Made by a program: the position numbers and the translations under genes
Shown: positions 18,017 to 22,956 of the stretch, piece by piece
Layout of the letters: every line of letters starts with the position of its first letter
How positions within the stretch are numbered: position 1 is the first letter of the stretch
Notes under the pieces: generated by a model
The model's database searches: none
Seen by the model: only the letters and a program-made list of their open reading frames with translations
What the model was told of the DNA's origin: nothing
Assembly: GCA_003484235.1 (NCBI GenBank)
Contig: DNDP01000303.1
Location: 399-23,354 of the forward strand
Direction of reading: 5' to 3'
Length of the DNA stretch: 22,956 nucleotides
DNA from: Verrucomicrobiales bacterium
GTDB lineage: Bacteria; Verrucomicrobiota; Verrucomicrobiia; Limisphaerales; RI-55

Positions 18017-18129
18017 GTTCACCATCAAGTTCCCGCAACCGGCACAAACCGGACAGGAAAATTGTGGTTCACAAGGTGCCAGCGCCTGCCCAGGGAAATG
18101 CCGATTCATCCGCCAAAGGTCGGCTGACT

Positions 18130-18147
18130 GGGCGGAATAATCCGCCC
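18130..18147. promoter_or_regulatory. Perfect 18-bp palindrome upstream of the first sigma gene
   Basis: GGGCGGA-ATAA-TCCGCCC, 7-bp arms around four bases, 114 bp upstream of the sigma start. It could be an operator or a leader hairpin. Not followed by a T run in either direction. Confidence 0.35.
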
Positions 18148-18187
18148 TTCCGGTCACGCGTTTGGCACAATTGGCCGGCGCGCGACG

Positions 18188-18316
18188 CGGCCTGCAGATC
18201 TCCATCCCTCCGTTCGCACACAGCACAGCGTGATGGCTCGCATCAACGGAAGTTCCCCCAAAAACGCCGGCAGGGCGAAGCTCCTGCTGAGCCCTGATCA
18301 AGCGCCGCATGTGCGG
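18188..18316. repeat. Dispersed repeat, copy B (inverted relative to 4626-4742)
   Basis: The reverse complement shares GCGCTTGATCAGGGCTCAGC and the following AGGAGCTTCGCCCT with copy A, then TGTGCGAACGGAGGGATGGAG at the other end. The middle 60 bases are poorly conserved. It lies in the leader of the first sigma gene. Confidence 0.55.
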
Positions 18317-18425
18317 CACAGCTCGCAGAAAGGCTCAACAGGAGGCAACCGAGAAAACAGAGGTTCTGTGCTACAGCCCCCCGTCGGGGGCACAAACCCG
18401 TTCCGAAGACTGCAGTGCGGGCCAG

Positions 18426-19907
18426 CTACCGGGGCCGGCGCGACTGCAGATCGGGAGGCACGATGCGTTCGCTTTCCCAGGCGAGCAGTTCCTCCAGGTT
18501 GGCGGCGGAGTGCACTTCGGTGTGACCGTCCGCAAAGCCGTAGGTCCGGTGGATCTTCTGACCGTCGCCCGAAACACCGACGTCCGCCTGCCGAACTACA
18601 ATGGTCCTGGCGGCGTCGGCGATGTCGTCGGAGTGCCCCTGGAAGACCAGTTCGAGATTCTCAGGCCTCAGCTCACTCCAGGAAAGCTCCACCCCGGAAC
18701 CGGAGTCGTTGCTGCCTGCAAGCAGGGCCGCAAACTCCTGCCGGGTCGGGAACCAGCCCGAGTTGGAGCCGGCATGCATGGCCAGGGCGAGCCCCAGCTG
18801 GCGAAGTTCGGTCATCCGCCGGACGGCGCGCTGTTCTTCGAGGTTTTTTTGAAGTGCCTGATCATCCTGGGCGGCGCGGTGGCCAACGTGCCTGAGCTCA
18901 TCCTGCAGCTCGGCAAGCGCCTGTTTGGCGTGATCGCGTTCGACCTGGATTCCCGCCAACCGCTCAAGCTCACGGTTCAGCCGGTCCACCTCCCCGCGCA
19001 AGCGCGGCAGCTCGGCCACCTCCTTCTTCAGCGATTCGATCTGCCGGTCGCGGAGCTGGATGGCTGCCAGCGCCTGATTCTGGTCGGTGGTCAGGCTGGC
19101 CTGAAACTCGTTCAACGCGATTTCCCGGCTGCGCAGCCGGTCAACTTCACGGTCCTTCACGAGGTAGGTCGAAGTGCCGGTGACGGCGGCGGCGGTCAAC
19201 ACGGCGGCGGCGGTCTTGAGATTGAGGAGTGTGGTCATGGTCGAGGTGGTGTTGAGGATTGTGGTGGCGGCCAGACCGGCGCCCAGCGCAGCTGACGATA
19301 TGGTGGTGACCATCGCGGCCGGGACGGCCTGAACGGCGCCTCCTGAAATCGTCGTGGCCAGTGCGGCGGCCGACAGGGTGACGCCCCGTTTGGCGAAGAT
19401 CTCGCGCAGCCGTTCGAGCGCGCGGCTGACCCGCTTCTGTGCGGCGTCCTCGCCGATGCCGAGCGTGGTGCCGACCTCGCGCAGGCTTTTGTTCTCGAAG
19501 TAGCGGAGCAGCACGGCATCGCGGTCGGCCTCGGAAAGTTCATCCATGGCGGGCTCCAGTGCGGGTGCCACCTGGTTCCAGTCGGTCGTGGCAGGAAGGT
19601 TCATAAGCTGTTCCGCGGCCGCCTGCTCGCGCTCCCGACGGCGGCGTTCGCTCCGGAGGGTTTCCAGGCAGAGGTTCCGCGTGGTCCGGTAAAGCCAGCC
19701 CGTAAGAATGACGCCGGGCTGGAGCCGGTCCATCTGTTGGGCGAGCCGGATGAAGACGTTCTGCGCGACGTCCCGCGCCTGATCGGCATTGCCGAGCTGG
19801 CGCAGGGCTGCGGAGTAAACGAGATCCACACGCCGGCGGACGATTTCGTTGAAGGCATCCTCGGAGCGCTGGCGGGCAACCTGGTCGAGCAGTTCACGGT
19901 CGGTCAT
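18426..19907 (-). CDS. Membrane-anchored ECF sigma factor with coiled coil and pseudopilin-like C-terminal domain (copy 2)
   Basis: 493 residues from the ATG at 19907 (MTDRELLDQVARQRSEDAF); an in-frame ATG 15 codons upstream adds a non-conserved leader. Sigma region 2 spans about 5-90 (GNADQARDVAQNVFIRLAQQ, GWLYRTTRNLCLETLRSERR) and region 4 about 120-172 (LSEADRDAVLLRYFENKSLR, GEDAAQKRVSRALERLRE). A hydrophobic segment follows at 229-250, then a coiled coil (251-365) containing EVAELPRLRGEVDRLNR, identical to copy 1. The tail domain (366-470) has RQLGLALAMHAGSNSGWFP and YGFADGHTE. It ends LQSRRPR, where copy 1 ends LQSR. The sigma core is clearly more diverged between the two than the membrane segment and extreme C-terminus, so they may share a sensing mechanism while recognising different promoters. 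Confidence 0.88.
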   Translation of the reverse strand: MTDRELLDQVARQRSEDAFNEIVRRRVDLVYSAALRQLGNADQARDVAQNVFIRLAQQMDRLQPGVILTGWLYRTTRNLCLETLRSERRRREREQAAAEQLMNLPATTDWNQVAPALEPAMDELSEADRDAVLLRYFENKSLREVGTTLGIGEDAAQKRVSRALERLREIFAKRGVTLSAAALATTISGGAVQAVPAAMVTTISSAALGAGLAATTILNTTSTMTTLLNLKTAAAVLTAAAVTGTSTYLVKDREVDRLRSREIALNEFQASLTTDQNQALAAIQLRDRQIESLKKEVAELPRLRGEVDRLNRELERLAGIQVERDHAKQALAELQDELRHVGHRAAQDDQALQKNLEEQRAVRRMTELRQLGLALAMHAGSNSGWFPTRQEFAALLAGSNDSGSGVELSWSELRPENLELVFQGHSDDIADAARTIVVRQADVGVSGDGQKIHRTYGFADGHTEVHSAANLEELLAWESERIVPPDLQSRRPR

Positions 19908-19930
19908 GGCGTTGTGCACCAGTAAATGAC

Positions 19931-19952
19931 CGGGAAGCAGGATTCCCGACAA
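19931..19952 (-). promoter_or_regulatory. Inverted repeat overlapping a possible promoter of the second sigma gene
   Basis: CGGGAA-GCAGGA-TTCCCG (19931-19948) lies 24 bp upstream of the sigma start. On the minus strand TTGTCG (19947-19952) could serve as a -35, placing the inverted repeat in the spacer, an operator-like position. No strong -10 is visible (CATTTA at 18 bp is the best). Confidence 0.3.
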
Positions 19953-20078
19953 ACTATTTCCCCGGCGGGTATCGGCGCCAGGCCGCGACCGGAATTCGGC
20001 TCGTCAGACGAGCCGTCCGCCAGCGGCAACAATTCCTTCCTTCAAATCGACGGGGATTTCCCCACACTGTCTGCCAAC

Positions 20079-21425
20079 ATGAAACCGCAAGTCATCGCAA
20101 CCACCTGCCTGGGTCTGACGCTGCTCACCTTGAACACCGGTGCGGAATCCAGCTGGCCGCGGTTCCGGGGCGCCACTGCCAATGGCTCAGTTGCCGACGA
20201 TCCCCGATTGCCGGTGCGCTGGAGCGAAACGGAAAACGTGTTGTGGAAAACGGAGATCCGGGGCCTGGGCTGGTCGTCGCCGGTGGTCACGGGCAACCGG
20301 GTGTTTTTGACCGGCGTCTACAGCGAGGAGGACAGCGCCAACGAGCAGCCCAAGGCAGGTCTTTACCTCGGACGCGGACGCCAGGAAATCCCCAAAGGAA
20401 CCCATCATTGGCTTACCTATGCTGTCGACTTGCAGACCGGCAAAATCGCCTGGCAGAAGGAAGCCCATCAAGGCCGGCCAGCCGTGGGTCGACATCCGAA
20501 AAACACCTACGCGTCGGAGACTCCGGCCACTGATGGCGAGCGGCTCTTTGTTTTGTTCGGCGACCTCGGACTCTACTGCTACGACCTCGAGGGGGGTCTG
20601 GTTTGGTCAAACACGATTGATCCGAAGCAGACTCTGTATGACTACGGCGCGGCCGGTTCGCCCATCGTCCACGACGGTCAGGTCATTGTGCTCTACGACA
20701 ATCAGGAAACCTCCTACATCGCCTCGTACGACGCCCGGACCGGCACCGAAACCTGGCGCCAGCCCCGGGAAGAAAAGAGCACCTGGGCCACGCCCTTCAT
20801 CTGGGAGCACGATCAACGCACCGAGATCATCACCTCCGGAAAGCAGCGAATTCGCTCCTACGATCTCAAAGGCAGCGTGCTCTGGGAAATGGACGGACGC
20901 ATGTCGAACTTGATCATCCCCTCGCCGTTCGCCTCCCATGGAATGCTCTACGTCACCTCCGGTTACTTTGCGGATTCCCACCGGCCGGTTTACGCGATCA
21001 AACCAGGTGCCAACGGAGACATCACGCTGAAGGAAGGTGAGACCACCAACCAGTTCATCGCCTGGTATCTGCCCCGGGGCGGCCCCTACAACACCTCGCC
21101 CCTGGTGCACGGCGACGTTTACTACACCCTGCTGGATCGCGGGATGATGTCCGCCAATGATGCCCGCACCGGCGAAGAGCTGTATGACCGCGAACGATTC
21201 CCCGTGGGCGCTTCGTTCACGGCATCACCCTGGGCCTACAACGGCAGGGTGTTTTGCCTAAATGAAGCGGGCCAGACCTATGTGCTGACCGCCGGCAGGA
21301 AGTTCAACCTGGAACACACCAACGATCTGGACGGACTCTGCCTCGCCACGCCCGCCATCGTGGACGGCAAGCTCCTCATCCGCACGGCCACTCAACTCTA
21401 TTGCCTGACCGAGATGGTTCGCTGA
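20079..21425 (+). CDS. Exported PQQ-like beta-propeller protein
   Basis: 448 residues from the ATG at 20079, chosen because it opens a signal peptide (MKPQVIATTCLGLTLLTLNT) directly before SSWPRFRG; the frame is open 51 codons further without signal character. The mature protein shows repeated propeller blades with W-type strands (LPVRWSETENVLWKTEIRGL, LTYAVDLQTGKIAWQKEAHQ, IASYDARTGTETWRQPREEK, YDLKGSVLWEMDGR). This layout, WPxFRG at the N-terminus then blades of the PQQ-dehydrogenase kind, is common in Planctomycetes and Verrucomicrobia as secreted 'outer membrane protein assembly factor BamB-like' proteins. Catalytic PQQ ligands are not evident, so a binding or scaffold role is likelier than a dehydrogenase. 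It is divergent from the second sigma gene (171 bp apart). Confidence 0.88.
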   Translation: MKPQVIATTCLGLTLLTLNTGAESSWPRFRGATANGSVADDPRLPVRWSETENVLWKTEIRGLGWSSPVVTGNRVFLTGVYSEEDSANEQPKAGLYLGRGRQEIPKGTHHWLTYAVDLQTGKIAWQKEAHQGRPAVGRHPKNTYASETPATDGERLFVLFGDLGLYCYDLEGGLVWSNTIDPKQTLYDYGAAGSPIVHDGQVIVLYDNQETSYIASYDARTGTETWRQPREEKSTWATPFIWEHDQRTEIITSGKQRIRSYDLKGSVLWEMDGRMSNLIIPSPFASHGMLYVTSGYFADSHRPVYAIKPGANGDITLKEGETTNQFIAWYLPRGGPYNTSPLVHGDVYYTLLDRGMMSANDARTGEELYDRERFPVGASFTASPWAYNGRVFCLNEAGQTYVLTAGRKFNLEHTNDLDGLCLATPAIVDGKLLIRTATQLYCLTEMVR

Positions 21426-21484
21426 ACCGCTTCTGGCAACCCGCCGGTAACCTGCATCAGACCGGCCACCTGGAGTCGCGGCGG

Positions 21485-21589
21485 TCAATCCGCTTCGCCC
21501 TCCAGCAGCGCAATCCGGTCGAGGAGCGCCCGAAGTTGATTGATCGGGAAGGGCTTGGGCGGGGCGGCAAAAGGCGGGATGGGACACAT
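21485..21589 (-). CDS. Possible 34-residue small protein
   Basis: ATG at 21589 to TGA at 21485-21487, in the 258-bp gap between the propeller and ferritin-like genes. A Pro-rich start (MCPIPPFAAPPKPFP) is followed by an amphipathic helix (INQLRALLDRIALLEGEAD). The composition is gene-like, unlike the other frames here, but no ribosome-binding site is seen and I know no homologue. It may be chance. Confidence 0.25.
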   Translation of the reverse strand: MCPIPPFAAPPKPFPINQLRALLDRIALLEGEAD

Positions 21590-21683
21590 GGCGTGCTGGG
21601 CCCAAGCTCATCCTTATAGGGCATCATGGGGAAAGGTTTACACAGAAAACACGACCTGGCCGCCGACCGTCGGTTCGGCGATC

Positions 21684-22154
21684 TCAGTCGGCTGTGTATT
21701 CCCTGAGGAAACCCATGAATTCCCGCCGGTGGTCTTCTTCCCCGGACAATATCTGGATCGCCATGTCCTGCGTCACGTAGTCGCGGCCGTCGCTCAGCTT
21801 GATGATCCGGTTGTACTGGGCGATCGCCGCTTCCTCGGCCTTGATGACGCCCTTGATGACCGCCACGATATCCGTCGTGTCCTTCGGGGGCTGCAGGAAT
21901 TTCTGGCTTGCCTTGTTGTCGAGGGAACCGGGCACGCGTCCGCCGATGGTCTTGATCCGCTGGGCAAGCTGCTGGGCATGGCCGATCTCGGTCATCACGT
22001 CCGCCGCCAGCGCCTTCTTGATCACCTCCGACCGCACGCCGTCGAGGTGGACGGAGTTGGCGATGTAGTTGGCCACCGTTTCCAGCTCCATCGCGTACGC
22101 CACGGCGAGTTCCCTGATGATGTCGTCGTTCTTGGATTTCGATTTCTTTGCCAT
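21684..22154 (-). CDS. Ferritin-like / bacterioferritin-family protein
   Basis: 156 residues from the ATG at 22154 (MAKKSKSKNDDIIRELAVAY); the frame is open 21 codons further but that part is not family-like. Four helices carry a probable di-iron site: Glu23 or Glu25 in AYAMELETVANY, Glu56 and His59 (EIGHAQQ), Glu107 or Glu108 (KAEEAAIAQYN), and Glu139 and His142 (GEEDHRREF). The E-x-x-H pairs match bacterioferritin's ferroxidase centre. The heme-ligand Met of bacterioferritin is not clear. It probably oxidises or stores iron, or protects against peroxide, in the cytoplasm. It sits 96 bp downstream of the UbiB-family gene on the same strand. Confidence 0.85.
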   Translation of the reverse strand: MAKKSKSKNDDIIRELAVAYAMELETVANYIANSVHLDGVRSEVIKKALAADVMTEIGHAQQLAQRIKTIGGRVPGSLDNKASQKFLQPPKDTTDIVAVIKGVIKAEEAAIAQYNRIIKLSDGRDYVTQDMAIQILSGEEDHRREFMGFLREYTAD

Positions 22155-22250
22155 ACGCGAACCATTGTAACCGGACTTTGCCGGCGGACAACTCCCGCCT
22201 TGCCGGGAGTCGGGCAAGGACTGCGGCCAACCGCTTCCACGACGAAGGCG

Positions 22251-22956
22251 TTACTTGTCATCCTTTGAATCCACGTCGCCCGATCGTTTGACCGCGCGCA
22301 ACAGCCGCCAGCCCATGTGCAGCGAGAACAGGTAACCGGCCGCGCCAAAAATGGAAACGTCCCACACCAGCGGCGGCGCCTTCATGCTCCATAGCAGCGA
22401 TGAACCGAGAAACACCGAGGCGGTGATGATGCCGAGCACCAGCCGGTTCACGACGGGATCCAGGTGCTGGTGCTCGAGGTGGACGTTCAGCCGGCCGGTG
22501 CGGATGCGCTGCATCGTCTCGGTCAGGTCGCGGGGCAGCGCCTGGAAGAGCTTGTCCCAGTCGCGATAGGCCCGCTGCAACCGGATCCACAGCCGTTGGG
22601 GCGACATGCGCCGGCCGAGCGCCCGCTGGTAAAATGGCTGGATGACCTCCGCCAGGCTGAACTCGGGGTTGAGCAGCTGGGCCGTCCCCTCGAGGAGGAC
22701 CAGCGTCCGCAGCAGCATCGCCACCGCGGGCGGCAGCACGATGTGATGGCGGCGGATGATGTCCGAAAGGTTCCGCAAGGCGTCCGCCAGGTTCAGGTCA
22801 TTAATCGACTGGCCCGTATACTCGGCCACGAACTCGGTCAGGTCCGCGCGCAGCTGGTCGCGGGAGGCGCTGTTGGGCACGGCGCCCAGCGAATACACCG
22901 CGTCCGTGAGCGCCTCGGCGTCACGCTGCGCCACGGCCAGGAGCAGCGACTCGATC
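22251..22956 (-). CDS. ABC1/UbiB-family atypical kinase, C-terminal part (5' end outside window)
   Basis: The frame is open through the window edge, so the gene starts beyond 22956; about 234 C-terminal residues are visible. An internal GTG at 22934 is not a likely start. The visible part matches the C-terminal extension of UbiB/ABC1 proteins: helices with LRNLSDIIRRHHIVLPPAVA and LLRTLVLLEGTAQLLNPEFS, then LEHQHLDPVVNRLVLGII and two C-terminal membrane spans (about 175-192 and 199-217 of the visible part). The kinase-like core with its KxGQ and nucleotide motifs lies outside. Family members support ubiquinone or other isoprenoid-quinone biosynthesis at the inner membrane. Confidence 0.87.
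   Translation of the reverse strand, partial: IESLLLAVAQRDAEALTDAVYSLGAVPNSASRDQLRADLTEFVAEYTGQSINDLNLADALRNLSDIIRRHHIVLPPAVAMLLRTLVLLEGTAQLLNPEFSLAEVIQPFYQRALGRRMSPQRLWIRLQRAYRDWDKLFQALPRDLTETMQRIRTGRLNVHLEHQHLDPVVNRLVLGIITASVFLGSSLLWSMKAPPLVWDVSIFGAAGYLFSLHMGWRLLRAVKRSGDVDSKDDK

Larger units (their letters stand above)
18017..18425. other. Leader of the first sigma gene, with palindromes and a dispersed repeat
   Basis: 409 bp without a credible gene. Nearest the sigma start lies TTGTG-GTT-CACAA (18062-18074). Further up is a perfect 7-bp stem with a 4-nt loop, GGGCGGA-ATAA-TCCGCCC (18130-18147). The inverted copy B of the dispersed repeat occupies about 18188-18316. Beyond it, CTCAACAGGAGGCAACCGAG (18333-18352) has the look of a purine-rich intergenic repeat I associate with these bacteria, but there is no second copy here. 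GCCCCC-CGTC-GGGGGC (18376-18391) lies 35 bp after the stop of the second sigma gene and lacks a T run. Confidence 0.55.

Noticed and set aside
18017..18319. N-terminal extension of the first sigma factor
   Set aside because: The extension is translated dispersed repeat DNA and the paralogue starts at the equivalent of 18016.
18376..18391. GCCCCC-CGTC-GGGGGC hairpin as terminator of the second sigma gene
   Set aside because: The stem is good but no T run follows on the minus strand, so it is only mentioned as structure.

Overview
This is a high-GC, gene-dense bacterial chromosome segment. The gene types and the repeats suggest Verrucomicrobiota, probably the Limisphaerales/Pedosphaera side (subdivision 3). 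That placement is an inference. It rests on two ECF sigma factors with long membrane-anchored C-terminal extensions, a planctomycete/verrucomicrobial-type heme-binding protein with HEAT-like repeats, an exported PQQ-like propeller beginning WPRFRG, and palindromic intergenic repeats with a GACAGGCA...TGCCTGTC core. I found no rRNA, tRNA, CRISPR array or complete insertion sequence.

Layout. 1-1790 (+): the 3' part of an ExbB/TolQ gene, an ExbD/TolR gene and an exported TPR protein, tightly packed as an energy-transduction operon. A DUF554 membrane protein (-) runs convergently into it with a 12-bp overlap. 2682-4473 (+): a LeuT-like sodium symporter followed by a 51-residue single-span protein resembling MetS-type small subunits. 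4475-4789: a repeat element with inverted ends, then a rho-independent terminator serving class II fructose-bisphosphate aldolase (-). 6133-8499 (+): two tail-anchored coiled-coil proteins of unknown function and an exported c-type heme protein. 8559-12072 (-): RNase D and an exported DPP IV-type serine peptidase. 12231-15131 (+): glycine dehydrogenase gcvP.

The accessory part is 15081-18425. A RelE/ParE-type toxin-antitoxin pair sits between two imperfect direct copies of a block that contains the last 17 codons (stop included) of gcvP plus about 250 bp of downstream DNA. The second copy carries mostly synonymous differences in its gcvP tail and runs up to the stop codon of the first sigma gene. 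gcvP itself carries an in-frame 25-bp match to a repeat found twice elsewhere in the window. Two paralogous sigma factors follow (16502-18016 and 18426-19907, both -). Each combines sigma regions 2 and 4, a membrane segment, a coiled coil and a pseudopilin-like C-terminal domain.

20079-21425 (+) is the exported PQQ-like propeller. 21684-22154 (-) is a ferritin-like protein and 22251-22956 (-) is the C-terminal part of an ABC1/UbiB-family kinase cut by the window edge.

The best candidates for something undescribed are the toxin-antitoxin cassette that duplicates the gcvP 3' end, and the twin membrane-tethered sigma factors with pseudopilin-like sensor tails. All alignments and counts were done by eye, without database searches.
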